Below, in pieces: positions 43,921 through 53,805 of a DNA stretch of 64,000 nucleotides (within the stretch, counting starts at the first letter, position 1; the number at the start of each line of letters is the position of its first letter). Under the pieces are notes generated by a model, which had not been told where the DNA came from, did no database searches, and saw nothing but the letters and a program-made list of their open reading frames with translations. The position numbers and the translations under genes are program-made. Source of the DNA: Hyphomicrobiales bacterium (GTDB lineage: Bacteria; Pseudomonadota; Alphaproteobacteria; Rhizobiales; Rhizobiaceae); the NCBI GenBank assembly GCA_900469625.1, contig UBXV01000001.1, forward strand, positions 1 through 64,000. Direction: 5' to 3'.

Positions 43921-44421
43921 ATGATATCCAGAGTTGCCGCCGCATGTGCCATCCTCATTTCGACCTGCGCCATCGCACAGGCAAAACCTCAAAAGCTAGA
44001 CACTTTCGGCGCTTGGGGCGTCTACTCCTACAAGAGCGAAGGCCGCGCCACCTGCTATATCCTCTCGATGCCGACGGCCATGGCGCCCGATCACGTCGAC
44101 CATGGCGATAACTTCTTCCTGGTCGCACCGTCGCCGCGACCGGCGACCGGACAGGTCCCGCAGGCAATCATGGGCTATGATCTTGAAGCCGGTTCAACAT
44201 TGACGGCCACGATTGGCGACAAGGCATTCACGCTGGCGCCGCAGGGTCGGGCAGCGTGGACGAGGCGTGAGGGGCGTGACGTCGAGCTTGTCGCAGCGAT
44301 GAAGGCGGGGGCGACGATGACGCTGAAGGCGCGCTCGCGCCGCGGCACCGAAACAAGTTACACATTCTCGCTGAAGGGGATGACGGCGGCGCTCAAGCGT
44401 GCTGCCGGTTGCGCACGATAG
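43921..44421 (+). CDS. Invasion-associated locus B (IalB)-like periplasmic protein
   Basis: Exported protein of 166 residues. The signal peptide (MISRVAAACAILISTCAIAQA) precedes FGAWGVYSYKSEGRATCYILS and DNFFLVAPSP, typical of the IalB-like family of alphaproteobacteria. Two cysteines, one near 45 and one at the C-terminus, may form a disulfide. AAGGAAA precedes ATG 43921. Role in rhizobia is unknown but envelope-related. Confidence 0.75.
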   Translation: MISRVAAACAILISTCAIAQAKPQKLDTFGAWGVYSYKSEGRATCYILSMPTAMAPDHVDHGDNFFLVAPSPRPATGQVPQAIMGYDLEAGSTLTATIGDKAFTLAPQGRAAWTRREGRDVELVAAMKAGATMTLKARSRRGTETSYTFSLKGMTAALKRAAGCAR

Positions 44422-44991
44422 GCAGCGCCGCGCGGCTCGGTCTTGTCTGGCGTCCGAAATCGAAAATCGACAGAAAGACGCCCGGTGGCACCCGCTGGCC
44501 GGCACCGTCCGTGGCTGCCGTCAAACAGGCTTGAATGGCCTCTGATCGCCGACAGCGACGGCAGCGCGGCGCGTCCGTCGATAACCCGCATACCCTTCCC
44601 GATACGAAAAAGCCGACAGTCTGCCACGCCTTGTCTGGCAGGCTGTTGCGCGGTTGGAAGTCCCTGTTGCTGGTCGCCCGGAATCGGCTGATTGCCAAAA
44701 AAATAGAATTTTCAATGGACATCCGGAAACCTGTGGCGTAAAAAAGGCCATCTTTTGCGCCCCGGCAATCATTTGCCATCGTAGAAATTTACATTTCTCT
44801 GCGCGCTCCAACGCAACATGTATTGCTGTCGCAATGCTCATCTGACGTTTGCCGAGGATAAACATCGTTGAATCCATAAGGTTGGATGCGGTGACTGAAA
44901 AAATCGCTTTCTTGGGCAGGATTTGCTTGAGGAAGCAGAATAATCACAAGCAAGGAGAGTGCGTCAGCTATTGAGCAGGCGGCAAAATTTT
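44422..44991. other. 570-base gap; promoter region of the betaine importer
   Basis: Short frames exist on both strands but none shows a family pattern or good start. Bases from about 44690 to 44990 are much richer in A and T than the genes and hold the promoter of the importer. AAGGAGAG at 44952 is a ribosome-site-like stretch, but it is too far from ATG 44992 for an ordinary start. Nothing else recognised. Confidence 0.4.
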
Positions 44992-46224
44992 ATGGCTTTT
45001 ACGACGGAACATGAGAACGGCACCGCCGACGGTTCGACCAAGATAAAACTCAAGGATGTCTATAAGATCTTCGGGGAGCATACCGAAGACGCTCTGGGGC
45101 TCCTCCGCGCCGGGAAGAGCAAGGCGGACATTCACCGCAAGACCGGCTGCTCTATCGGCGTCAATGGCGCCACCTTCGATATCAAGGCCGGCGAAATCTT
45201 CGTGATCATGGGTCTCTCCGGGTCTGGAAAGTCCACGCTACTGCGCCTGCTCAACCGGCTGATCGAGCCGACCGCCGGATCGATCGAGATCGACGGCCAA
45301 GACATCACGAAAATGTCGCGCAAGGCGCTGATCGAGCTGCGCCGCCGCGATATCAGCATGGTGTTCCAGTCCTTCGCGCTTCTCCCGAACCGCAATGTCC
45401 TCAACAACGCCGCCTTCGGGCTTGAAGTTGCCGGTGTCGGCGAGCTCGAGCGCAAGGAAAAGGCCATGGCTGCGTTGAAGGCGGTCGGTCTTGAAGGTTA
45501 CAGCGAGAGCCGCCCGGATGAGCTGTCGGGCGGGATGAAGCAGCGCGTTGGCCTTGCGCGCGCATTGGCAAGCGAACCGTCGATCCTGCTGATGGACGAG
45601 GCCTTTTCCGCCCTTGATCCGCTCATCCGCACGGAAATGCAGGATGAACTCGTGCGCCTGCAAGCTGAACATAGCCGCACGATCGTCTTTGTCAGCCACG
45701 ACCTCGACGAAGCGATGCGGATCGGCGATCGCATCTGCATCATGCAGAACGGCAACGTCGTTCAAGTGGGTACGCCGGATGAAATCGTCGGCAACCCCGC
45801 CAATGACTACATCAGGTCGTTCTTCCGCAATGTCGACGTATCGCAGGTTTTCAAGGCCGGCGACGTCGCGCGAAAGAACCAGATCACCATCATCGAGCGC
45901 CAGGGCGTTTCTGCTGCGGCGGCGCTGGAGCAGATGAAGAGCCGCGACAGGGAGTTCGCGATCATCGTCGGCCGCGACATGAAATACCACGGCATGGTCA
46001 GCCAGGCGTCCTTGATGGAGAAGATCCGGTCAAAGGCGGAAGATCCTTATCGCAAGGCGTTTCTCGCCGATGCGACGCCGATCGCCGCCAACGAACAGCT
46101 CTCCGGCGTGCTTGGCCAGGTGGCCGCCAGTGCCTGGCCGGTTCCCGTCGTCGACGAAGAGCACCGCTATGTCGGCGCCATCAGCAAGTCGGCGCTGCTT
46201 GAGACGCTCGACCGCGCCAACTGA
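44992..46224 (+). CDS. proV: Glycine betaine/proline ABC transporter ATPase with CBS domains
   Basis: ATPase of 410 residues. After the ProV-type N-terminus ([26 protein letters not shown]) come Walker [10 protein letters not shown] near 72-80, signature [15 protein letters not shown] and Walker [14 protein letters not shown]. The C-terminal 120 residues form two CBS motifs that sense ionic strength or nucleotides in OpuA/ProU systems. Several starts are possible; ATG 44992 is chosen although its ribosome site is weak. First gene of a three-gene importer for osmoprotectants. Confidence 0.93.
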   Translation: MAFTTEHENGTADGSTKIKLKDVYKIFGEHTEDALGLLRAGKSKADIHRKTGCSIGVNGATFDIKAGEIFVIMGLSGSGKSTLLRLLNRLIEPTAGSIEIDGQDITKMSRKALIELRRRDISMVFQSFALLPNRNVLNNAAFGLEVAGVGELERKEKAMAALKAVGLEGYSESRPDELSGGMKQRVGLARALASEPSILLMDEAFSALDPLIRTEMQDELVRLQAEHSRTIVFVSHDLDEAMRIGDRICIMQNGNVVQVGTPDEIVGNPANDYIRSFFRNVDVSQVFKAGDVARKNQITIIERQGVSAAAALEQMKSRDREFAIIVGRDMKYHGMVSQASLMEKIRSKAEDPYRKAFLADATPIAANEQLSGVLGQVAASAWPVPVVDEEHRYVGAISKSALLETLDRAN

Positions 46225-46250
46225 AACCTCCCAGCCAATCGGACAAAACC

Positions 46251-47129
46251 ATGAGCTTCGACATCGGAGACGGCATCGATTCGGCCGTCAATTACATTCT
46301 CGACAACTTTTCGCCCGCGCTCGACCTCGTCGCCGCGTCGATCGGCTTCGTCACGGACGGGCTGCAGAACGGCTTGCTCGCCATTCCCATGCCGGTCGGT
46401 ATCGCGGTCTTTGCGCTTCTCGCCCTTTGGCGTGTCTCGTTCGGTTTTGCGGTCTTCGCCGGTCTGTCGCTTGCGCTGGTCGGACAGATGGGGCTGTGGG
46501 CCGCCATGATGGAGACGCTGTCTCTGGTCATCGCATCGACGGCCATCGCCATGATCGTCGGCCTGCCGCTCGGCGTTGCCATGGCGCGCCGCGATTCCGT
46601 CGCGGCGATCATTCGACCGGCGCTCGACCTGATGCAGACGATGCCGGCCTTCGTTTATCTCATCCCGGCCGCCATGTTCTTCGGGCTCGGTGCTGTTCCG
46701 GGCACGATCGCGACCGTCATATTTTCGATGCCGCCTGTCGTGCGCCTGACCAATCTGGGCATTCGGCAAGTGGACGTGGAGTTCGTTGAAGCCGGCAACG
46801 CCTTCGGCTGCACGCCGACCCAGCTGCTCCTCAAGGTGCAGCTGCCGAATGCCATGCCGTCGATCATGGCGGGCATCAACCAGACGATCATGCTGTCACT
46901 CTCCATGGTGGTCATCGCCTCGATGATCGGCGCCGGCGGCCTCGGCAATACCGTGCTGACGGGCATTCAACGCCTCGATGTCGGCACTGGCTTCGAAGGC
47001 GGGCTCGCCGTGGTCATCCTCGCCGTCATTCTCGATCGCCTGACCCAAAGCCTTGGCAGCAAGGGCGCACGCCTGCGTCTGCCTTTCCTGAAATTCGGAC
47101 TGCGCCAACCCGAGGCAAAGGCGGCCTGA
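46251..47129 (+). CDS. proW: Glycine betaine/proline ABC transporter permease
   Basis: Inner-membrane permease of 292 residues. It has an N-terminal amphipathic part, then about six hydrophobic segments, and the coupling loop [28 protein letters not shown] with [18 protein letters not shown], characteristic of ProW/OpuAB. It lies 26 bases after the ATPase gene. It forms the homodimeric pore for betaine or proline betaine. Confidence 0.92.
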   Translation: MSFDIGDGIDSAVNYILDNFSPALDLVAASIGFVTDGLQNGLLAIPMPVGIAVFALLALWRVSFGFAVFAGLSLALVGQMGLWAAMMETLSLVIASTAIAMIVGLPLGVAMARRDSVAAIIRPALDLMQTMPAFVYLIPAAMFFGLGAVPGTIATVIFSMPPVVRLTNLGIRQVDVEFVEAGNAFGCTPTQLLLKVQLPNAMPSIMAGINQTIMLSLSMVVIASMIGAGGLGNTVLTGIQRLDVGTGFEGGLAVVILAVILDRLTQSLGSKGARLRLPFLKFGLRQPEAKAA

Positions 47130-47190
47130 TCGGCGCTATTCCACCGGCGGCCGTGTCCGCCGTCATTCGAAATGCATGGAAGGACTGAAT

Positions 47191-48057
47191 ATGTTCAAGA
47201 CACTCGCAACGATTAGCCTTGCGGCGATTTTCGTCGGCGCTCCTGCAGGCGCAAGCTTCGCCGAGGACACAAAACCGGTGAAAATTGGCTGGGCCGCGTG
47301 GTCCGATGCGGAATTCGTCACCAAGCTGGCGGCAAAGATCATCACCGATGAGCTCGGCCACAAGGTTGATCTGGTGCAAACCGACGTTGCGCCGCTCTAC
47401 CAGGGCGTCAGCCGTGGCGACCTCGACGCGATGATGATGGCGTGGCTTCCGCAGACCCACGCCGACTACTACGGCAAGGTGAAAGACAAGGTCGAGACGC
47501 TCGGCACCGTCTATGACGGCGCCAAGCTCGGATGGGTTGTTCCGGCCTATATTCCTGAAAGCGAACTCAACTCGATCGAGGATCTTCAGAAGCCGGAAAT
47601 CAAGGAGAAGCTCGGCTCGACCGTGCAGGGGATCGATCCTGGCGCCGGCCTGACGCGCCTTTCGGAAAAGGCGCTGAAGGACTACGGGCTTGACGGCTAT
47701 AAGCTGCAGATCTCCAGCGAGGCAGGCATGCTCACCACCGTCGATCGCGCGATGCGGAGCGAGAAATGGTTCGTGGCGACAGCCTGGAGCCCGCATTGGA
47801 TGTTCGGCAAGTACGAGCTTCGCTACATCGCCGACCCCAAGGACTCGCTTGGCGAGGCGGAACACGTGGATGTTCTGGCGCGCAAGGGGTTCAAAGAGGA
47901 CAATCCCGATGTCGCCGCTTTTCTTTCCCGCATGAAACTGCCGATCGCCGATCTGGAAGCGGCAATGTTCGAGGCGCAACAGACGTCCTATGACTCGGCC
48001 GTTGAAAAATACATCGCCGATCACCCCGACCAGGTGAAGGCCTGGACCGGAAAATAA
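47191..48057 (+). CDS. proX: Glycine betaine ABC transporter substrate-binding protein
   Basis: Periplasmic protein of 288 residues with signal peptide MFKTLATISLAAIFVGAPAG and an OpuAC domain. IGWAAWSDAEF, MMMAWLPQTH and ATAWSPHWMFGKYEL contribute the tryptophans of the aromatic cage that holds the quaternary ammonium group. AAGGA precedes ATG 47191 by seven bases. Completes the importer; probably induced by salt. Confidence 0.92.
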   Translation: MFKTLATISLAAIFVGAPAGASFAEDTKPVKIGWAAWSDAEFVTKLAAKIITDELGHKVDLVQTDVAPLYQGVSRGDLDAMMMAWLPQTHADYYGKVKDKVETLGTVYDGAKLGWVVPAYIPESELNSIEDLQKPEIKEKLGSTVQGIDPGAGLTRLSEKALKDYGLDGYKLQISSEAGMLTTVDRAMRSEKWFVATAWSPHWMFGKYELRYIADPKDSLGEAEHVDVLARKGFKEDNPDVAAFLSRMKLPIADLEAAMFEAQQTSYDSAVEKYIADHPDQVKAWTGK

Positions 48058-48081
48058 GCGCGCCAGACGGTCAGAGAAACA

Positions 48082-48107
48082 CCCGGCGTCGACCAACCGA
48101 CGCCGGG
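48082..48107 (+). terminator. Hairpin after the betaine importer operon
   Basis: Ten-base-pair stem (CCCGGCGTCG with CGACGCCGGG) 24 bases after the binding-protein stop. No T run; the small HTH gene begins 32 bases later, so some read-through may reach it. Confidence 0.55.
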
Positions 48108-48139
48108 CGGCCCCTCCAACGGAACGGAAAGACTTGGTC

Positions 48140-48394
48140 ATGAATTTCAACAATCAGGAACACGTGGTCTGCGCCCAGGATGACACGCTCGGCGGACGCA
48201 TGTCGCTTGCACGTGACGCGCTCGATGTCTCGGCGCAACGCGCAGCGAGGATTGTGGGTGTCGAAACGAGCACATGGTTCAACTGGGAAAATGACCGAGA
48301 TGCGCCACGTGCCAATCGCCTGGCGATGATCGCCGGCGTTTTGAGCGTTAGCCTGTCGTGGCTGTTGACTGGACGGGGGCAGGGGCCGCGCTGA
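48140..48394 (+). CDS. Small XRE-type HTH regulator
   Basis: Protein of 84 residues, mostly one helix-turn-helix: GGRMSLARDALDVSAQRAARIVGVETSTWFNWEND, then PRANRLAMIAGVLSVSLSWLLTG, the usual XRE/SinR-like layout. No effector domain. It lies behind the betaine importer on the same strand, so it may regulate that operon or respond with it. Start ATG 48140 follows a purine-rich stretch; TTG 48134 is possible. Confidence 0.8.
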   Translation: MNFNNQEHVVCAQDDTLGGRMSLARDALDVSAQRAARIVGVETSTWFNWENDRDAPRANRLAMIAGVLSVSLSWLLTGRGQGPR

Positions 48395-48590
48395 AAGCCG
48401 GTGGCCGTCTTCCCGCCCGGCTGCATGTCCTGTGCTCAGCACAACACCATGGTGCGCTAATGCCGATTTCCCGACGCGCTTGCGCTCCAGATCGTCAGGC
48501 AAACGTGGGTCGACGTCCACATGAAACCCAGGGGAGCAGGCGTGACCCTCTCACCTGCCGGATGCACGTTGCCTCGAGCGGACAGCTTGG

Positions 48591-49316
48591 TCACGGCTCG
48601 AGGTCGAGTTCCGCATACCGACGGAAGATGCCGTTTTCGTTGAAGGCCAATCGACGCGGCGATGCCAGGTAAATGGCGATCGGGGGCAGGGCCTTCACTC
48701 GGCCATGCAGGGCCGCAAGGCCGGGATAGCGGCCCGCATATCCCTTCATCGCCTTCGGAAAAGCATAGAGCAGACCTTCGATCACCTGAAACATCGACAG
48801 GTCGACGTAGGAAAGATCCTTGCCGACGAGATGGCCGTGGTCCGCCGGGTTCTGGTTGAGGACACGTTCGAAGTAGCCGAGAAACTTCGGCAGGCGGTTC
48901 TGGACGAACTCCCGTGCGCGCGCTTTCGCTTCTTCTTTCTGATCTTCATAGTATTTCGACGTCGCGATCGGGTGGTGCGTGTCGTGGACCTCCGCGACGA
49001 AATCGGTGATCGTCAGCTGCAGTCCATTGGCAAACCAGCGCAAATCCTCACGCTGTGGCGACAGGCCAAGCCTGGGTCCAAGGTAGAGGAGGATGTTGGC
49101 AACGTGCGAAACCAGCTGGTCGCCGTCCCTGAGGAAGGGTGGCGCGAACGGTAGGTGCGCCTCGGACGAGCTGTCGAGGAGCTCCATCATTTCGTCGGTG
49201 CCACGACCCGGTTCCCGGGTGACATCGACGTAGTCCGCCCCCGCATATTCGAGCGCCAGCCGCACGAATTCGCCCCGACCCTGGATGCCGTCCCAATAGT
49301 AGAGTTCGATTGCCAT
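48591..49316 (-). CDS. Glutathione S-transferase
   Basis: Cytoplasmic protein of 241 residues. The thioredoxin-like N-terminal domain opens IELYYWDGIQGRGEFVRLAL, with Tyr as in sigma/mu-type enzymes, and a SHVANILLYLGPRLGL substrate-side segment. The C-terminal helical domain has GHLVGKDLSYVDLSMF with the conserved Asp N-cap. GAGGAT precedes ATG 49316. Conjugates or reduces electrophiles with glutathione. Confidence 0.88.
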   Translation of the reverse strand: MAIELYYWDGIQGRGEFVRLALEYAGADYVDVTREPGRGTDEMMELLDSSSEAHLPFAPPFLRDGDQLVSHVANILLYLGPRLGLSPQREDLRWFANGLQLTITDFVAEVHDTHHPIATSKYYEDQKEEAKARAREFVQNRLPKFLGYFERVLNQNPADHGHLVGKDLSYVDLSMFQVIEGLLYAFPKAMKGYAGRYPGLAALHGRVKALPPIAIYLASPRRLAFNENGIFRRYAELDLEP

Positions 49317-49517
49317 GCCATCCTCGATACGATCTGGGCCCGTCGATCTGCGGCGGGCATCGCGACAGGGTGTTGGCGGACTCGGGCCCGTCAGAAGCGC
49401 CCGGGCTCCGGATGCGACCATGCTTGAAGATTGGGCAGGTGTCGGCGTTTGTCCACCCCAGTTCCGCCGGGCAAAGTGCCCGGCGTCATCGGATTCTATT
49501 AATCAAGGCTCTGCGGG

Positions 49518-50633
49518 TTACCGCCGTGCGGCCTCGATGATCTCGCGGGCCATCACTTCGGCGACAGCGTCCGTCGTGCGCCCTTCCTGGTGGGCGCGTT
49601 CGAAGATGCGGGTCAGGGTGGCCGGGATGCGGCCGACCCGGTCCATGACGCCATCGACATTGTAGCGACCGCTGCCGATTTCCGCGGCGACGTTGATCAC
49701 GCCACCGGCATTGATCACGTAGTCCGGTGCGTAGAGGATTCCGGTGTCCCGGAGCCGCTCCCCGTCCGCAGCCGTCGCGAGCTGGTTGTTGGCAGCGCCC
49801 GCCACGATCTTGGCTCTCAGCAGCGGGATCGTCTGGGCCGACAACACACCGCCCAGTGCGCAGGGTGCGAAGATATCCGCGTCTGCCGCGATGATCGCCG
49901 GCCCTTCGACGCTGGTTGCGCCAAATTCCTGAGCGGCGCGTTCGGTGCGGGCATCGTCGAGGTCGCAGACGGTGAGTACGGCACCCTCCGCATGAAGCCT
50001 CGCGCAAAGCGCCCAGCCAACCGAGCCCAGCCCTTGCACTGCGACGCGAACGCCCTTGAGATCGTCGCTGCCGGTGCGATGCTGCAGCGCCGCCTTGAGG
50101 CCGACGAACGTGCCTAGTGCGGTAAAGGGCGAGGGGTTGCCGCTGCCGCCCTTGGTCGTGCCGCTGACATTTGGCGTGCGCTCGGCCAGGAAATCGGCGT
50201 CGGCGAGCGTCATGCCGACATCCTCGGCCGTGATATACTGGCCGACCAGAGCGTTGAGCATTTCGGCATAGGCCGCCAGCATGTCCGGCGTCTTGTCTTT
50301 TCTCGGATCAGCCATGATCACGGCCTTGCCGCCGCCGAGCGCCAGTCCGGCGATCGCCGACTTGAAGCTCATGCCGCGCGAAAGGCGCAGCGCATCCGTC
50401 ACACCGGCTTCGAAGCTGGCATGCGGCCAGATCCGCGTGCCGCCCAGAGCCGGGCCGAGGGTCGTGGTGTGGATAGCCACGATTGCCTCAAGGCCGCGTT
50501 CGGCATCGCGACCGAGCCACACCTGCTCGTGCGCGTCGAACCCAGGCAGGCTTGCGACCTCGGCGGTGATATCGGAAATTTCAAGAGTGGTCGCGGCACT
50601 GACGGCCTGGCGCGACTTGAGGGCGTTCTGCAT
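49518..50633 (-). CDS. Leucine/glutamate-type dehydrogenase (ELFV family)
   Basis: NAD-dependent amino acid dehydrogenase of 371 residues. It has PALGGTRIWP near 61-70, the catalytic Lys103 in LGGGKAVI, the GLGSVGWAL cofactor loop and NAGGVINVAAE near the C-terminus. Length and motifs suit leucine dehydrogenase or the related phenylalanine dehydrogenase. GGGGAGG precedes ATG 50633. It catalyses reversible oxidative deamination of a branched or aromatic amino acid. Confidence 0.88.
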   Translation of the reverse strand: MQNALKSRQAVSAATTLEISDITAEVASLPGFDAHEQVWLGRDAERGLEAIVAIHTTTLGPALGGTRIWPHASFEAGVTDALRLSRGMSFKSAIAGLALGGGKAVIMADPRKDKTPDMLAAYAEMLNALVGQYITAEDVGMTLADADFLAERTPNVSGTTKGGSGNPSPFTALGTFVGLKAALQHRTGSDDLKGVRVAVQGLGSVGWALCARLHAEGAVLTVCDLDDARTERAAQEFGATSVEGPAIIAADADIFAPCALGGVLSAQTIPLLRAKIVAGAANNQLATAADGERLRDTGILYAPDYVINAGGVINVAAEIGSGRYNVDGVMDRVGRIPATLTRIFERAHQEGRTTDAVAEVMAREIIEAARR

Positions 50634-50839
50634 TGGTATTCCTCCCCGGTGACCTTGCACTGGGAAGGCTACGCATTTTTCGCGATTTTTGGTTTCGAAG
50701 TCAGCCCGGCGGTGGTGCGGCGCATTGCGCGGGCGGAAATGTCCGCGCAATAAACGCAAAGACTGCCAGTTTTACGCCCGGATGGTGCCCGCACGTTGCG
50801 CCGGATGGCAGCAGGTGCGGGCGAAGGCGCGGCAAGACC

Positions 50840-52279
50840 TCAACGGCTCTTGCGCGTCACGAGCCGGGTTTCCAGGTAGGCTTCGATGGCTTCGGAGCCG
50901 CCTTCGGTACCATAGCCGGAATCCTTGATGCCGCCGAAGGGGACTTCGGGAAGGGCAAGGCCGAGATGGTTGATCGAGATCATGCCGCTTTCGACCTCCG
51001 AGGCGATGCGGTCGGAGCTGCGCTGCGACCCGCTGAAGGCGTAGGCGGCCAGTCCGAACGGCAGTCGGTTGGCTTCGCTGATGGCCTCGTCCAGCGCCGA
51101 ATAGCGGTTGATGATGGCGACCGGGCCGAACGGCTCATCGTTCATGATGGCAGCGTTGAGCGGCACGTCGGCGAGAACCGTGGGCTCGAAGAAATAGCCA
51201 CGATTGCCGATGCGGTGGCCGCCGGTGGTGAGGCGTCCGCCGTGGTCGACGGCATCGACAACAAGCCTTTCGATCGCGGGAATACGGCGTTCGTTGGCGA
51301 GCGGCCCCATGTCGGTTGCAGCATCGAGGCCGTTGCCGACCTTGATCGCCTGCGAGGCGGCGGTGAAGCCGTCGATGAAGCGGTCGGCGACCCGTTCCTG
51401 AACGAGGAACCGCGTCGGCGACACGCACACCTGGCCGGCATTGCGATATTTGCTGCCGGCCATCACGGCGATTGCCTCGTCGATATCGGCATCTTCCGTG
51501 ACGATGACTGGCGCATGGCCGCCAAGTTCCATCGTCGCCCGCTTCATGTGCTGGCCGGCAAGAGCCGCCAGCGACTTGCCAACGGGCGTCGAGCCGGTGA
51601 ACGACATCTTGCGGATCACCGGATGCGAGATGAGATACTCGGAGATCTGGGCCGGAACGCCATAGACCAGATTGACGACGCCAGCCGGCACGCCGGCATC
51701 GACGAAGCAGCGGATCAATTCGGCCGGCGATGCCGGCGTTTCCTCCGGAGCCTTGACGATAATGGAGCACCCGGTCGTAAGGGCCGCCGAGAGCTTGCGC
51801 ACCACCTGGTTGATCGGGAAATTCCACGGGGTGAAGGCAGCGACCGGCCCCACCGGGACTTTGACCGTCATCTGGGTCACATCGGGCGAGCGCGGCGGAA
51901 TGATCTGGCCATAGGCGCGGCGGCCCTCTTCGGCAAACCAGTCGATGATGTCGGCGGCACTGAGGATCTCGCCCTTGGACTGGCCGAGCGGCTTGCCCTG
52001 TTCGCGGGTCATCAGCCAGGCGATATCGCCGGCGCGGGTCCGCAAGAGGTCGGCCGCCACCCGCATGATCTTTGCGCGATCAAACGCAGACGTCCTCCGC
52101 CAGATCTCAAAACCTTTTTGGGCGGCGCCGAGCGCTTCGTCCAGGTCCTGCAGTTCGGCCCAGGCGACCGTTCCGATTGCTTCCTCCGTCGCGGGGTCGA
52201 TGACCGGGATGGTCTTGCCCGATCGAGCCGGGCGCCATTGGCCGTCGATGTGAAGGAGGATATCCGGGTAAACTGACAT
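50840..52279 (-). CDS. NAD(P)-dependent aldehyde dehydrogenase (succinate-semialdehyde type)
   Basis: Enzyme of 479 residues, the standard length. Catalytic Glu251 (ELGGHAP) and Cys285 (GQVCVSPTR) are present, with FTPWNFP near 149-155 and FTGSTPVGK for cofactor binding. The sequence is closest in style to GabD-like enzymes and alpha-ketoglutarate semialdehyde dehydrogenases. It lies upstream of the amino acid dehydrogenase on the same strand, 206 bases away, so joint regulation is uncertain. Confidence 0.9.
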   Translation of the reverse strand: MSVYPDILLHIDGQWRPARSGKTIPVIDPATEEAIGTVAWAELQDLDEALGAAQKGFEIWRRTSAFDRAKIMRVAADLLRTRAGDIAWLMTREQGKPLGQSKGEILSAADIIDWFAEEGRRAYGQIIPPRSPDVTQMTVKVPVGPVAAFTPWNFPINQVVRKLSAALTTGCSIIVKAPEETPASPAELIRCFVDAGVPAGVVNLVYGVPAQISEYLISHPVIRKMSFTGSTPVGKSLAALAGQHMKRATMELGGHAPVIVTEDADIDEAIAVMAGSKYRNAGQVCVSPTRFLVQERVADRFIDGFTAASQAIKVGNGLDAATDMGPLANERRIPAIERLVVDAVDHGGRLTTGGHRIGNRGYFFEPTVLADVPLNAAIMNDEPFGPVAIINRYSALDEAISEANRLPFGLAAYAFSGSQRSSDRIASEVESGMISINHLGLALPEVPFGGIKDSGYGTEGGSEAIEAYLETRLVTRKSR

Positions 52280-52495
52280 GCGAAAACCTTCTCTTTACGC
52301 AATAGGCCACCCCGACCGCATCAACAGAATGTCAGGTGGCAAGGAACTCGGTTTGGCCGGGAGACTGACCTCAACGACAGAAGAAGATCAAGAGGCATCG
52401 CGACATTCTTGTGGTCGCTCGTACAAGCGGCCCGTTCGGCGTGCGCTCACGCCTGGAAGCACTGTAGGCTCGGTTCCTTTCGAGGTGTCAGCCCA

Positions 52496-53512
52496 TCAAT
52501 ACTTCTTCTTGCGAACAATCTTGTTGCCGCGCGGTCCGCTTGTAACAGGTGTGCGGTCCCGGTTTTCAGAAACAAGATTTCGCCAGCGTTCAACGCGGTC
52601 GGCGGCCAAAGTCCCGCTCTTGACAGCTGCCTGAACCGCGCAGCCGGGTTCGTGGGCATGGGTACAATCGCGAAATCGGCAATGCGGTGCCAATTCCGTT
52701 ATGTCGGAAAAAAGCGTGTCGATCCCGTCGGTGATATCGCTGACGTAGAGTGTTCTTATTCCAGGCGTATCGATGACCCAGCCGCCACCCGGAATGGCAT
52801 GCAGCGAGCGCGCGGTCGTGGTGTGACGACCTTGCGCGTCATGCTCGCGGATAGTTCCGGTCTTCTGCTTTGCGTCGGTTTTCGTGAGTGTGTTCACCAA
52901 GGTGGACTTTCCGACGCCGGATGATCCCACCAGCGCAATCGTTTGGCCAACGCCGCACCAGGAACTCAAAAGCGAGCCTGCATCATCGGAACGCCCATTG
53001 AGAGCCACGACCGGCAGGTCGCGTTGCAAAGCCTCGGCTTTGGCCTGAAACGCGCCAACGTCGTCCGCGGTGTCAGCCTTGGTCAAGACGATGACCGGTT
53101 TGCTGCCGGCCTGGTTGGCCATGATCAGGTAACGTTCCAGCCGTTCCACATTGAAGTCGGCGTTGCACGACGTCACGATCAGCAGCGTGTCGATGTTGGC
53201 AGCAACAAGTTGTTCGGCCCGTCCGACCTCCGGACGTCGCTTGAACACGGTTTTCCGTTCAAGCCGGCGGACGAGCATGTCGGACAGGGGATCGGCAAGC
53301 ACCCAGTCTCCCACCGCGAAGTCAGCCGTGTTGGCATTGGCAGGCAGTTCCAGCCGGACCGAACCTGTGTCGCCCATCGCCTCGATGCGGGCCCTGTGAA
53401 CAGAAGCGACGCGCCTCGGTACGAGGTCTGCTTCGGCAGGCTCTACCTGATCCGCAAAAAATGCGGACCAACCAAGCAATTCCAACGCTGAGTGGAGCCG
53501 GGAGTTCGTCAA
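52496..53512 (-). CDS. rsgA: Small-ribosomal-subunit-dependent GTPase RsgA
   Basis: Circularly permuted GTPase of 338 residues: OB-fold at about 35-95, then G4 LTKAD (143-147), G1 GSSGVGKST (196-204) and G3 DTPG (248-251) in permuted order, and a zinc-binding part with Cys278, Cys283, His285 and Cys291. It acts in late 30S ribosome maturation. The C-terminus ends in a basic NKIVRKKKY tail. No partner gene is nearby. Confidence 0.93.
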   Translation of the reverse strand: MTNSRLHSALELLGWSAFFADQVEPAEADLVPRRVASVHRARIEAMGDTGSVRLELPANANTADFAVGDWVLADPLSDMLVRRLERKTVFKRRPEVGRAEQLVAANIDTLLIVTSCNADFNVERLERYLIMANQAGSKPVIVLTKADTADDVGAFQAKAEALQRDLPVVALNGRSDDAGSLLSSWCGVGQTIALVGSSGVGKSTLVNTLTKTDAKQKTGTIREHDAQGRHTTTARSLHAIPGGGWVIDTPGIRTLYVSDITDGIDTLFSDITELAPHCRFRDCTHAHEPGCAVQAAVKSGTLAADRVERWRNLVSENRDRTPVTSGPRGNKIVRKKKY

Positions 53513-53548
53513 AATTTGCTCCGCCTTTGATCCGTGCAGGCTTCTCGC

Positions 53549-53770
53549 CTAATAACGCCGATGATCCCGCTTAGGCAAAGAAATTCCGTAAGCAGCAGCC
53601 TTGCCGGAGTAAGCGAAAGGGGGCCTTGTTGCAACCAGGCTTGAAACGCCGGGATTGCCGCTGCCGCGTATCGCAAGGTCGAAGCCTCGGCGAACGATGT
53701 CGACGAGGCGGTCATCGAATTGTTGGTCAAACTTCAGTTCAGGATACTGTGAAAGCCCGCCATCAGCCAA
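53549..53770 (-). pseudogene. LysR-family regulator remnant
   Basis: A frame of about 70 residues holds SQYPELKFDQQFDDR-VDIVRRGFDLAIR and SSLVATR, which match the middle of the LysR effector domain (YPEL, DDR-VD, GFDLAIR). No helix-turn-helix and no C-terminal half are present; the piece is hemmed between rsgA and the L,D-transpeptidase gene. A decayed fragment of a former regulator gene. Confidence 0.7.
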
Positions 53771-53805
53771 AGACGTTCAGATCGTTGCTGCAGGCTCAGT
53801 GCCGT

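Noticed and set aside
44422-44991. Short frames in the gap before the betaine importer as genes
   Set aside because: None has a ribosome site, domain pattern or codon use like the neighbours; the gap is better read as promoter DNA.
50633-52276. Plus-strand open frame of about 550 codons opposite the aldehyde dehydrogenase
   Set aside because: The minus strand carries all catalytic aldehyde dehydrogenase motifs; the other frame is a shadow.
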